The notes below the pieces were generated by a model, which searched no databases, had not been told where the DNA came from, and saw nothing but the letters and a program-made list of their open reading frames with translations. This document shows positions 1-9,293 of a stretch of DNA of 64,000 nucleotides, piece after piece (the stretch's first letter is position 1; each line of letters starts with the position of its first letter). The position numbers and the translations under genes were made by a program. Source of the DNA: Pempheris klunzingeri (lineage: Eukaryota > Chordata > Actinopteri > Acropomatiformes > Pempheridae); the NCBI RefSeq assembly GCF_042242105.1, contig NC_092033.1:1322908-1386907 (forward strand), given 5' to 3'.

Positions 1-1154
1 AAACAATTGTCTCCATAGTGCTGAAAATCATTATACACAATACAAATGGGGAACCTCACATACCTGTTCACAGCAGCTTTTCTTAACCTGGCTCCTCCAT
101 TCACACCCTTAAAGACAAAGGTCCAAAAAGCGCGAACCGCATGAGAAACCGCATGAATGCTCCAGCAACCTAGCTTAGCATCGTAAATTTGCATATTAGC
201 ACATAAATTAGCATATATTAGCACATAAAAGTGCTGTACTTTACAAAAACAACTGTACACTCCTGTACCAACTGACCTGAGGCCGTTAAACAGTCTGTGA
301 GTCTAACAGAACCCGCTATTTAACGCTTTTAGCATATTTTAACCTGTAGTGACGGAAACAACACTCACCTGTGCTCAGCGGGGCTCCAGCCGACTGAGAA
401 GGCGGGGCGAATTGACAGGTAGTGACGTCAGTGGAAGACCAAAAGTCATTTAAGAAAATAAAAGTCTTCCAGAATAAATTACAAAAATACATGGAATTAT
501 GTACACACTAACAATAAAAACAAAATGATCACTTGATCAAGGGGATGGATATTTGGTGAAATAAACATTGTTTGAACACACCTGTTACATATATATAGTA
601 TTTTTTTCCTTTTTCTTCCCACTAACAAATGGAGATGGTGCTATGGTCAGTGAACCCTTGGTAACAATGAGCCTTATAGAAACAGAATGAACAAACAAGA
701 CAACATCAAACTAGAATGAACAGAACAAGCAGAACATGTAGCTGCAGCAGAAAGACGGCGACTGATGTGTTCAGCATAACATCAATAACATCAGTTGTCT
801 AGTAGTGGTTCTGCACTGCTGAAACAAAAGAGGCTGCACTAGAATTATATAGTTGCACAGTAGCTGCAGTATCTACAGCAGCATTATTGGGCACCTTTGC
901 TTCATTTCAACCTCTTCATCAATATGACAAATATGAGTTCCCTTGACGAGGGGAATATTTATTCATTTTTTATTTTCAAGACATTATTACTATTATTTAT
1001 TTTATTTCATTTATTGTTTTAATTGTTTTTTCTTAAGGCTTGCAGCAGCGCCGTCTCTGCATACAGGGGAAACCCTCCTCCTTTTAGTGGACTCCATGAA
1101 ATTAGCAAAGCTCCAACACAAACACTAACATGCACATTTTGCACATGTGCTTCA
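1..1154. other. Intergenic, no gene recognised
   Basis: No coding sequence can be supported here. The stretch is AT-rich, with short repeats of the type TTAGCATATTAGCAC around 165-235 and a T-rich run around 960-1035. The few open frames are short and low in complexity. Confidence 0.5.
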
Positions 1155-1891
1155 TGCACTACTCACAAAAAGTTTGGGATATTCGGCTTTCAGGTGAAAT
1201 TTCAGGATGAACCACCACCAATACATTTCCTGCTTCAGTTAGAATTGGTATTTAAACAGTCCTCCTCATCCTGCTGTTCACATTCTGACATCATGAGACC
1301 AAGACGACACCTAACAGTTGATCAGCAGCACCTCAACACTGGAGGCTTCAAACAGGAAGTCCTCAGACGGAGGTGTTCACTGAGCTTAGAGGGTCACAGA
1401 GTGTCATCAGGAGGTTGGAACAGTGATACAGAGACTGGAAGAGTCACAGAAAGGAGAGGAGTGGACGTCCTTTGGCCACGTCCCAATTTTACGTTTACCC
1501 TCTGTTAGGAAATAGAAAATGTGCAGACACGCTTATGCTAATACATTTTTATGTTAGTACATTTATGCTTTATTATCATGAAGTTTTAGCCTGATGCTGG
1601 ACTGTGTGATGGTTGCTGTGACCTTTACACAGACCAAAGAGACGTGTGTTGGCGTAGGATGTATCAGACTGTGCTTGCATTCTTGAGATAAAGAAGAGTT
1701 CGAGAAGGCCTTGAACGGTGAGAAGTCAGCGTTTCTTTCAGTAAATTGTTTAAAATGAAGAAACTACCAGTGCATGCTTCTACTTAAATGTCCTACTTTC
1801 ATGATATAATATCACTGTAGCATTCACTTTTTATATTTTCCATAAATTTCACCTGAAAGTTGAATATCCCTAACTTTTAGTGAGTAGTGTA
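1155..1891 (+). mobile_element. Non-autonomous Tc1/mariner-like element, copy 1
   Basis: The ends form terminal inverted repeats: CACTACTCAC at the left, followed by a segment containing GGGATATTCGGCTTTCAGG, is mirrored by CCTGAAAGTTGAATATCCC and GTGAGTAGTG at the right. The right boundary is the TA expected of a Tc1 target site; the left reads TG. An internal frame encodes a fragment of the Tc1 transposase N-terminal paired-like region (starts MRPRRHLTVDQQ, later TETGRVTERR), without any catalytic DDE part. A second copy lies at 40534-41241. Relative to it, copy 1 lacks about 150 bp near the left end and carries about 230 bp of unrelated sequence (about 1490-1730) in place of about 70 bp. 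It cannot move by itself. Confidence 0.85.
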
Positions 1892-2388
1892 TGTGTTCTA
1901 AATCACACCAACACCCAAACCACTTCCTACCAGCGAAGCTTCGGGCCAATGAAGCAAGATAACAGACTTCCTGGACTTCTTGACACACTCCGATGCCTCG
2001 GCACAGTTTTTATATTAAATGTATACATATATATATATACACACAACAGGGTTTACTTCATGTTTGAAATTATTCTTTTCCACTTACGTCTTGTGAAGTG
2101 ATTCAGTGATTTGATCTGATGAAGATATTAATTTTGATGTTTTTTTCTGTAAATTCAAATCTCTTTTTTTTTGTAGATAGTGATGTTTACTCTTTACAGC
2201 CAGTTTACATCTCAGTTCATTTATATGTGTATACATTTACCACATTTGTGATGCTGTACTGTTTGCTGCTGGAAGAGCCTGAGAATTGTAATTGTTGTGT
2301 AAATGAAAGAAAAACAAAAAAACTTCATTCATCAGTATAAAATCTTCATTCAGGAACAGCAGTATGCAGGTGGGCTGCAAGAAGTAAT
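1892..2388. other. Intergenic, downstream of PYD-H1 gene A
   Basis: AT-rich sequence with a TATATATA run near 2028. It is presumed to hold the 3' untranslated part of the minus-strand gene A. No histone stem-loop and no clear AATAAA was found for that gene, so its 3' end is unknown. Confidence 0.4.
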
Positions 2389-3365
2389 TTACAACAAATC
2401 AAGTTTCTCATCAGCAAACAAAGACATGGAGGGTGTAGAAGGCAGAGAGAGCCGTCTCCCTGCGGCTGCTGCTGCCTTCTCGGCTGCTGCTTTCTTTGTT
2501 GCCGCCACCCTCTCGGCCGCTGCTGCCTTCTCAGCCGCCTTCTCAGCCGCTGCTTTCTTCGTTGCGGCCACCTTCTCAGCTGCTTCCGCCTTCTTGGCCA
2601 CTGCTGCCATCTCAGCAATTGCTTTATTTGCTGCCATGGCCGCCGTCTTGGCCACTGCTGCCTTCTTGGCGGCTGCTTCCTTCGCTTCAGCTGCTTTTTC
2701 GGCCGCCTTCTCGGCCGCTGCCACCTTCCCGACTGCTACCGCCACCTTGGCCACTGACGCCTTCTCAGCCGCTGCTTTCTTCGCTGTAGCAGCTGCCTTC
2801 ACTGCCTCTGTAGCCATCTTGGCCGCTAGCATCATCTCAGCCGTTGCTATCTTCGCTGCCTCCATGGCTGCAGGCTTCTTCACTATAGCGGGCTCTTTCT
2901 TGGGCCGCTTGGCTACTGGAGCTTCATCTGTCATCTCCACCTTAATGCATTCTGCTGTGTTTGTCAAGAGAGATCACATATTACATTTATTATATTTTCA
3001 ATTCTAAGATAAGATATTCCTTTATTTATCCCACAATGGGGAAATTTCAATTCTGACTGAAAATACAAATAAAATCAGAAGTGTGACTGACCTTCTGGTC
3101 CTGAACTGGTGCCTGGCAGCCTCTGCACCAGATCGTTCCTGTTCATCTTCTCTAAAACCTTCTTGGTCACCTTCAGAGCTCCATCAAGTGTGTAGGCCTT
3201 CACCATCAGATCCACCGTTTCCCCCCTCTCTGCCTTCTCCAACTGGCACTGTTTGATGGGCTTGTAGCCGCCCAGGACCTCAGGCTCCTTCAGATGCCAC
3301 AGGAAATCCTTGAATTCCTTGTCTGTTAAATCCTGCAGAATACTGAAAAGCACCATTGGCCCCAT
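2389..3365 (-). CDS. Pyrin-domain / H1-tail fusion protein, gene A (globular domain lost)
   Basis: Two coding exons on the minus strand: 3365-3092 and 2954-2389, predicted 279 aa. Exon one gives a PYD (residues 1 to about 86; core features EFKDFLWHL, LEKAERGETVDLMV, VLEKMNRNDLVQRL) like those of fish NLR proteins. It starts at an ATG in strong Kozak context (GCCACGATGG), 13 nt after an acceptor TTTCAG. The donor is AAG|GTCAGT; the acceptor is ACAAACACAG|C, phase 1, and the frame is kept. Exon two resembles an H1 start (MTDEAP, like MAEEAP of canonical H1), then a basic KRPKK cluster (residues 107-111, likely nuclear localisation signal) and an Ala/Lys/Glu-rich tail of KAAAEKAAEKAA type. No winged-helix globular domain remains and there are no SPKK motifs. 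IKVE at 95-98 fits a SUMO consensus. There is no histone stem-loop downstream, so normal polyadenylation is expected. Role unknown; a nuclear PYD protein is inferred. The PYD is certain by motif; the splice is predicted. Confidence 0.7.
3006..3044 (-). mobile_element. Tiny LINE 3'-tail insertion in gene A intron
   Basis: A 39-bp piece containing TTTATTTATCCCACAATGGG, the reverse of a common fish LINE 3' tail, is flanked by the direct repeat TTTCAATTCT (2996-3005 and 3045-3054). The matching intron of gene B (around 10028) has one TTTCAATTCT and no insert, so this is a clean insertion with a 10-bp target duplication. Confidence 0.8.
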
Positions 3366-3377
3366 CGTGGCTCCCTG
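3366..3377 (-). promoter_or_regulatory. 5' leader and 3' splice site of the PYD exon, gene A
   Basis: On the minus strand a pyrimidine-rich tract (CATTTTTCCTTCTGG) ends in TTTCAG, followed by CAGGGAGCCACG and the ATG. The tandem CAGCAG gives two alternative acceptors. This implies an upstream non-coding exon. Confidence 0.6.
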
Positions 3378-3951
3378 CTGAAACCAGAAGGAAAAATGTG
3401 ACACCAAACTATCAGAGCAGCAACAGAAGCTCTGATCGACACCAGAGCAGGTTTTAGCTCTGGAAATAGTTGCTGAGTTCAAACCAGCTCATCACACATT
3501 AAAGTCTCCTCACAGAGTGACTCAGCCGCTCTGATTAGCTCTGCTGTCCTTGTACCTGCTGTTTTCAGGTCTGACTTGGCTGTATTCTAACAATATTTTC
3601 ATTTTTAAAACTAAATGCCAATAACATCATCTACAAGACTCCAGAAAATACAGTGAACACAATCTACTATCTACTACTGCACCACTGGTGTTAACCTCTT
3701 ATGGGCCACATAAATATGAATCATGATGAATCAAATATGAAATCAGCTGTGAGACATAATTTCCCCATAAATTATACACGTATTAAAAAGACATGCTGGT
3801 TGTAACAACTGTGCAGATATTCTGATCACACATAGTTTACAGGTCTGAACAGGTAAACTGTGGTTTCTTTTCCAGGAAGTTGGTTACAACTCTAATCTCT
3901 CTTTTCTGTAGAAACTAAATCAGAAGCCGTAACAGCAAAGGAAGAACTTTC

Positions 3952-4130
3952 ACTTACACTTCGATCGACAGAGACGACTGCCAGAAGTCCACAAAAAGGG
4001 AAATAAAACAGTGAAAATGTGGTTCAAAGGTTCTTCCTGTTTCTTTAAAATGAGCTGCAGTGAGCGGGCTGAGCCCTGATTGGTCAGACTGAGAGAGAGA
4101 GGAGCCAATCAGCAGTGGATCATCATCATA
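3952..4130 (-). promoter_or_regulatory. Candidate promoter and first exon, gene A, unit 1
   Basis: Reading the minus strand: two CCAAT-type boxes (GATTGGCT near 4108, GACCAATCA near 4078), a TTTTAAAG box, then GAAACAGGAA at 4043-4034, which fits an IRF-ETS composite motif (GAAANNGGAA). About 75 nt later CGAAGT|GTAAGT (donor at 3957-3952) makes a good 5' splice site for a non-coding first exon. The transcription start is not determined. Confidence 0.5.
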
Positions 4131-4137
4131 ATTACAC

Positions 4138-4630
4138 AATTTCCCCATAAATTATACACATATTAACAAGGCATGCTGGTTGTAACAACTGTGGCTGTGT
4201 TCAACAGATTTGCTGATCACAGGTAGACTGTGGTTTATTTTCCAGGAAGTTGGTTACAACTCTAATCTCTCTTTTCATCTGTGGAAACTAAATCAGAAGC
4301 CGAAACAGCAAAGGAGGAAGTTTGACTTACACTTCGGTCAACAGAGACGACTTCCAGAAGTCCGAAAACAGGGAAATAAAACAGTCCTTCAAAGGTTCTT
4401 CCTGTTTATGAAGGATAGATAGATAGATAGATAGATAGATATTCCTTTATTTATCCCACAATGGGGAAATTTCGAGTCATCAGCAGTTCTGATTCACACA
4501 TACAGAAAATGTGGTTCAAAGGTTCTTCCTGTTTCTTTAAAATGAACTGCAGTGAGCGACTGAGTAGACAAAGAGAGAGCAAGGGAGAAGAGAGAGAGAG
4601 AGAGGAGCCAATCAGCAGTGGATCCCTCCA
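4138..4630 (-). promoter_or_regulatory. Candidate promoter and first exon, gene A, unit 2 (tandem duplicate)
   Basis: This repeats unit 1 from the segment starting AATTTCCCCATAAATTATAC. It keeps the donor CGAAGT|GTAAGT (4330-4325), the GAAACAGGAA motif (4535-4526) and a CCAAT-type box (about 4608). A 107-bp insert (4408-4514: GATA repeat plus LINE 3' tail) is bounded by a 20-bp direct repeat that duplicates the ETS/IRF segment; the inner copy has lost the GAAA half. Confidence 0.45.
4408..4514 (-). mobile_element. LINE 3'-tail insertion with GATA repeat
   Basis: A (GATA)n run at about 4415-4440 is followed by TTTATTTATCCCACAATGGG, the reverse of a fish LINE 3' end. A 20-bp direct repeat (4388-4407 and 4515-4534) bounds it and reads as a target-site duplication. 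Confidence 0.6.
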
Positions 4631-5089
4631 AACCCACAGGAAGCTGCAGAAAAAACAAAGTTTCTCTAAAAAACTGTGCACAGAAAAAAACACAGGGCCA
4701 GTAGGAGCTCTTTGACTGGGCTGCAACAGTCTCTGTTACTTTAAATGCTCCACTGGACTCTTGATGAATGAAATTCTCTTGTCTCTGTTACGCCAAACTA
4801 ATTCTTACTTTCGCCCAGAAGCTACAAAAGATTTTGAGATGAGTTTAAATGTGTCTCCTCTCTTACTGCTGTTGTAATAATGCTCTGTGTTTGTCCTAAA
4901 AAAGACTTAAGACTTAATTTACAGCTGCAGACAAACATACTGCAAGCTGCATTGTTTTTAAAGTTAAATAGTCTTAAAGATCCACTTTTTGCACTTAATT
5001 TCTTACATTTGCAGCTTTACGGCTTGTTACATGTATGAAAATAGATTATTAACTTGTTCTTCGGGTCCACGTCATCCTTGTTTCCTGCT
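4631..5089. other. Upstream flank of gene A, shared with gene B
   Basis: No gene. Two blocks recur near gene B: GGGCTGCAACAGTCTCTGTT (about 4717 and about 11428) and TAATAATGCTCTGT (about 4874 and about 12949). They show that the segmental duplication reaches at least to 4905 and about 12985. Confidence 0.5.
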
Positions 5090-5318
5090 AATGAAAACTT
5101 CAGAGTGCAGCACAGGGGCCGGTTCTCTCCTCACCTCACACTTCAGACACAAAGCTGTAGACGGTCACATCCACAAGTTCAGTGATGATGCAGCCGTGAG
5201 TGGACGTGGACGAACTGGCAGGTCTGAACTCAACCAGCTTCACATCAACGCTGGCAAGACCAAGGACACGACGATCGACTTCAGGAAGAAAAAAGGCACA
5301 TTGACACTGTTATTTTAG
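5090..5318 (+). mobile_element. LINE reverse-transcriptase fragment
   Basis: The open frame reads HIHKFSDDAAVSG and later LNQLHINAGKTKDTTIDF. This is the palm region of a fish non-LTR reverse transcriptase around the catalytic F-x-DD box (here FSDD). It is a short piece, truncated at both ends and degenerate. Confidence 0.75.
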
Positions 5319-6179
5319 GGACATTTTATGGATCTCTTCAATAAAATGTGGGAAACACTCATGCAAAGTATCTAAACTTAATGCCTCTGTGGCGCTTTAC
5401 TGGTTTATTTCTATCTTTCATCCAGTTTCCAGCCTGAAGCATCACTGCTTTTATATGCAGACATTATATTTACACACACACACACACACACACGGATGAA
5501 TAAAACTTTTAAACTAGATGCCATAATAAAAAGATATTCCTTTATTTGAAATTTACAAAGTTACAATTGACAATAGAATTAGAAATGCTGATAATCAATC
5601 TGATTTGAATGTACTTCTGCATTGCAGTCACATTCATTTTGACTTTCATACAATATTTGAATCAGTTTTGAATTCTGCATGAGAGACAATGTGATGTTTA
5701 TGTGATGGTTACCGACCGATAACAAAGTCGAGGCTTACTTCCGGCAACAATCACACAAAAGAGCCAAAACACCACATGGTCTCACATGGTTTTGAGTTTC
5801 ACTTCATGGGCGCCGCCATCTTTGATCGTTGCCACCAGAAGTGACGTGCGTGCAACATAGGCCACCTCTGATTGGTCAGTCCCATCCTAGTCCCGCCCTA
5901 AGGCACATCCAGCTTTACAGTCCATCTCCCTCTAAGTAACACCATAACTTACTAAATGAACCTCCTGCGGTGCTGAAGAAGACCGTAAACTAGCGACTGA
6001 GAGCAGAAAATGTTCACTGAGCTGATAAATCAGGAGAGAAATCGCCTCAATGTCTCTCCGTTCAGACCCGGAAGTACAGTCTCCTCATTCAGTCTGAATA
6101 TAAACAAGTGTTTCCGGTTTGGAAAACAACAACAATAATATTGCAGAGTGGGAAGAGGCTCTTTCAGGGGCGTGTGGGC
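5319..6179. other. Intergenic with CA microsatellite and GC-rich block
   Basis: A (CA)n run lies at about 5472-5493. Around 5810-5860 there is a GC-richer block with GCCGCCATCTTTG (YY1-like) and GTGACGTG (CRE-like), reminiscent of a promoter, but no associated gene could be found on either strand. Confidence 0.4.
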
Positions 6180-6195
6180 GGCTCTGTAAAGAGCC
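6180..6195 (-). terminator. Histone 3' stem-loop (divergent H1)
   Basis: The minus strand reads GGCTCTTTACAGAGCC and fits GGYYYUHURHARRRCC with a UUAC loop. A downstream CTGAAAGAGCC resembles the U7-binding histone downstream element. It lies 27 nt after the stop codon, so the H1 gene at 6223-6798 is probably cell-cycle processed. Confidence 0.9.
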
Positions 6196-6222
6196 TTTGG
6201 TGTGGGTGTTTACAGACTTCTC

Positions 6223-6798
6223 TCATGAGATGGCCTCCTCCTTAATCTCAGTCTTAATCTCAGTCTTAAATGTCATCTTTTCATCTTTACTCCCGGAGCA
6301 GGCCTCCTCGGCTTCCTCTGCCTTCATGGCCGCTAATTCCTTCTTTTTCTCGGCTCTCTTTGCCGCTAACTTCTTGTTTCTCGCGGCTTTCCTTGCTGCT
6401 AATTTCTTCTTCCTGGCAGCTTTCTTCTTCGCGGCTTCCTTTTTCGCGGCTTCGGACTTCTTGCGTTTGGGCACAGGCCTGTTCTTGTTCACCTTGTAGG
6501 AGCCGCCGGCTCCCGTCCCTCTGGTCCGGATCAGGATCCTCTTCTCCACCAGCAGCTTGATGCAGGAGTTGAAGCGGGTGTTCCTCTTCTCCATGTCGCA
6601 CCCGAAGGCGATCAGAGCCTTCTTGATGGCGTAGGCCGACACCCCGCCCCGCTCGTTAGCTGCCTCCACGGCCCTGATGATGAGTTCACTCAGGAGGGGG
6701 CGTTCCTTTCGCTTCCGCTGTACCACCTGAGTCTGGGCCGCCGTCGCCGGGCCTGGAGAAGCGGCGGCGGCTGCTGAGGTGGGAGCTTCTTCTGCCAT
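6223..6798 (-). CDS. Divergent linker histone H1
   Basis: Single-exon gene of 191 aa. The N-terminus is MAEEAPTSAAAAASP; a winged-helix globular domain spans about residues 33-105 (LLSELIIRAVEAANERGG, KKALIAFGCDMEK, RTRGTGAGGSYKVNK); a Lys/Ala/Arg tail (AAKKEAAKKKAARKKK) follows. It differs from canonical fish H1: the usual [27 protein letters not shown] region reads NSCIKLLVEKRILIRTRGTGAGGSYK, there are no SPKK repeats, and the C-terminus is acidic. FKTE, IKTE and IKEE there (Lys178, 182, 186) are three adjacent SUMO-consensus sites. A stem-loop follows the stop. The promoter has a TATA-like TTTAAAAG and the H1 element shared with the two canonical H1 genes. It could be a germline or early-embryo H1, but that is a guess. 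It is intact. Confidence 0.88.
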   Translation of the reverse strand: MAEEAPTSAAAAASPGPATAAQTQVVQRKRKERPLLSELIIRAVEAANERGGVSAYAIKKALIAFGCDMEKRNTRFNSCIKLLVEKRILIRTRGTGAGGSYKVNKNRPVPKRKKSEAAKKEAAKKKAARKKKLAARKAARNKKLAAKRAEKKKELAAMKAEEAEEACSGSKDEKMTFKTEIKTEIKEEAIS

Positions 6799-6860
6799 GG
6801 CAGCTTCTTCTGGCGGAGAGACTCACAGCGAGACTGACGGCGAGACCGGAACAACGGCTG

Positions 6861-6893
6861 CTTTTAAACTCCCCATGAGAGCCGTGGAGACTG
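6861..6893 (-). promoter_or_regulatory. H1 proximal promoter of the divergent H1
   Basis: The minus strand reads CAGTCTCCACGGCTCTCA (6893-6876), then after 7 nt TTTAAAAG (6868-6861). The first block matches GAGTCTCCACGGTTCTCA of the canonical H1 promoters with two changes and has the same spacing to the TATA-like box. Confidence 0.65.
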
Positions 6894-6899
6894 AAGCCC

Positions 6900-8130
6900 G
6901 CCTAAACATGGCGGCGGTGCTGAGCCTGAACCGGAACCGTTTCTCTCTCACCTGCTGATGATCAGTTTGTTATAAAGTCACATTATTGTGGCAGCAGCAA
7001 ACACACAGGATGGCTGGAGCTGCACCCCCACTTTTAGATTTAAACTGGTTCTATCATGTGTGAATATGTGCATTAAAAACAACATTTAGTTTTCTTCTAT
7101 GAACTCTGTGAGTTTTCCAGAGAAGTGTTTGTCTTCTTCTTTCTTGGTTTTTCAAAAAAGAAAAAAGGATTCAGGTTCTGTTCCAGTTTCCTGAACACAA
7201 AATGCAGGGTCACTGTTTTTCTAACTTTTCTATCCTGCAGCACACCCTGCTGACAGCACTAGGTTTTTAATTATAAATAAAAACAGTAGTCACTCCAGTC
7301 TACACCAATAGATTGTGGTTTCTTCTCTTTTAAAACAAAGTGTAAAAAACATTGTGTTAGTCGCTGAGTGTCATATCTTAATCAATACATTTTAGGTTAA
7401 CGAGATTATTAGGTTGGACATTTTAATCAATACATTATGTAATATTCACACCAAGTGATGTCTCAACATTTGATACCACATGAATCTGGTCTGGACATCC
7501 AGGGTCAGTAATTCAGTGTTTTTAAGCATCTGCAAAGAAACAAAACAGCTTTTATTTTCCTAGAAATCACAGGAAGTCTTCTGTCCCATCAGGCACAGTG
7601 AAGATTAAGAAACAGCTGATTTTTTTTTTTATTGTTTTTTGTTTCATCCTCACCTTCCTGATTGACAGCTTTATTTTAACCCTAAGTTTACAACACGTTT
7701 CATTTTCTTTTACATGTTTCTTCATGTGTGATTCGTTCTTTTACCACCGACTTCAGGCCAGTTTGTGACATTGCTCAGTACAATTTACTTCAATTATTTA
7801 AATTAAATTGTTCGTGTTCATTTATCTGTTTGGTGCCTAATGTGTATTTAACTTTATGCCCAATTTGAGGCCAATTTAGATTCTATGGTGGACAAATGCC
7901 TCCTTCATTTCATTTACTTATATGATGTTCACTTTACAAAATTACAGAATCTTTCTTCTTGTCCTCCAAATCCAAAATAAGCAGAAATCAGACCCGGAGG
8001 AGCAGAACCGCCTGAATGGTTGCCACAAAAGTAAAACATGGACTACAAGTACTAAAAGTACTACAAGCTTGTAATAAATCCTGATTGATCAATCCAACAT
8101 TACAAACACATGATTCAGGAGCTGCTCTTC
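6900..8130. other. Intergenic, no gene recognised
   Basis: AT-rich sequence without supportable coding regions. A CpG-bearing stretch to about 6960 belongs to the divergent H1 promoter; the remainder shows only short T-rich runs. Confidence 0.5.
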
Positions 8131-8277
8131 AGATTAGGGCTTTCACACCGGCAGGGCTCCCAAACCTGATTTTGAACCAGCCGGCGTGTTCAAAACGGGA
8201 AAAAAATGGTTTGGAACCTGAAAAGTTGGTTCTCAACTGGAACCAAAAAATAGTCGGTTCTTCTCTCGCGAACTGTG
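8131..8277. repeat. Possible hAT-like non-autonomous repeat piece
   Basis: The stretch contains GGTTTGGAACCTG, GGTTCTCAACTGGAACC and GGTTCTTCTCTCGCGAAC, a GGTTC/GAACC-rich pattern seen in small fish DNA-transposon derivatives. It interrupts the tail of the broken H1 copy next to it. The family is not certain. Confidence 0.35.
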
Positions 8278-8722
8278 CGAACTTCTTTGCTGCTGGTTTC
8301 TTGACCAGTGCCTTCTTCTGGGACTTCTTGGGGGCAGCTACTTTCTTGGCCACCGCTGGCTTCTTTGCTGGCAGTTTCTTGGCCGCTGCTTTCTTAGCGA
8401 CGGGCTTTTTGACTTCAGCTAGTGTGTTTTTAGCCATTTTCTTGACATGCTTGGCGGCTTTGGCCTCTTGGGCAGCTTGAAAGAGCCGGTGGCCCCGAAA
8501 CCTTTGGTCTGGGTCAGGGTCCCATCACGCACCAGGTTTAAGGTGACGATGTTGCTGTGGTTGTAGCTTTTAGCCACATCCACTCCTTTGGCGGCCAAAA
8601 CCTTTTTGAGCGCCGGCTGTGAGAGCCCCTTATGCTCCCTGGACTCAGCCACAGCAGTGATGATCTGCTCCTGGAGGGTGGGAGCTTCCTGTCTGGGATG
8701 TGGAGCCTGAAGGTTGCTGGAT
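8278..8722 (-). pseudogene. Broken H1 copy related to the PYD-H1 genes
   Basis: The minus strand encodes an H1 globular domain in one frame (about 8722-8460: [42 protein letters not shown]) and a Lys/Ala/Pro tail (KKPVAKKAAAKKLPAKK) in another frame (about 8437-8283), so a frameshift separates them. The beginning matches gene B (TSSNLQAP, RQEAPTL). No start codon, leader, PYD exon or acceptor is visible upstream, and repeat-like sequence replaces the end of the tail. It keeps the GATGSFKL segment that gene B has lost, so it preserves an older state of the family. Confidence 0.8.
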
Positions 8723-9293
8723 GTTGCCAAAAAGCATGAACCAAGAAAATTTTGTATTTAACAATGAATGATCCAAAAAACAGTTCAAAATATAGTTATA
8801 TATACACATATATTTAGAGAAATATTACGTCGCTACAATTATTCAATATCATATTCAATTCAATTATACAATATCATCTCCTCCTGCATTATAATCTGGT
8901 GATAGAAGACAGCAGGGGGATTGTTTTGTGTGAGAGGAAAGACAAACAGATTTATGACCACAGGTCGTAGAATATAAGTTGTTCTTTTGAGTATTTAACA
9001 TGACAATTTGATTTTGATGGAAAAGTCAACCACAGAGAAAATTTTCAATAAACATACAACGGGGAACGGATTCAAAGGATCTCTGCAAGTGCTTTATAGT
9101 TGTACTGTGCGTCTAATCTCTACCTAACCTTCAGCAACCCACATGGAAAAGTTGCCCCCACACAATGGTTACCAAAGTGTGGGTTGTGGCCCCCTGGTGG
9201 GTCGTGTAAGTACAGCAGGTGGGCTGCAAGAAGTAATTTACAATAAATCAATTTTCAAGGGTTAAAAAGGTAGAGAGAGCCGTCTCCCTGCGG
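8723..9293. other. Spacer between broken H1 copy and gene B
   Basis: No gene. AT-rich to about 9110. From about 9210 it is homologous to the region after gene A (GGTGGGCTGCAAGAAGTAAT in both), marking the 3' boundary of the segmental duplication. Confidence 0.5.

Noticed and set aside
1023-1508. 161-codon frame as a host gene
   Set aside because: The recognisable part is the transposase N-terminus of a Tc1-like element, repeated at 40784.
1490-1730. Solitary LTR of an old retroviral-type element
   Set aside because: Starts with TGT but I see no convincing matching end, target duplication or coding part; left as an unclassified block.
2303-3007. Plus-strand 234-codon frame rich in Ala/Ser/Phe
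   Set aside because: It is the antisense of the Ala/Lys-rich exon of gene A; GC-rich alternating codons keep the other strand open.
5760-5900. CpG promoter of an unseen gene
   Set aside because: YY1- and CRE-like motifs exist, but no coding exon on either strand follows; may be a repeat.
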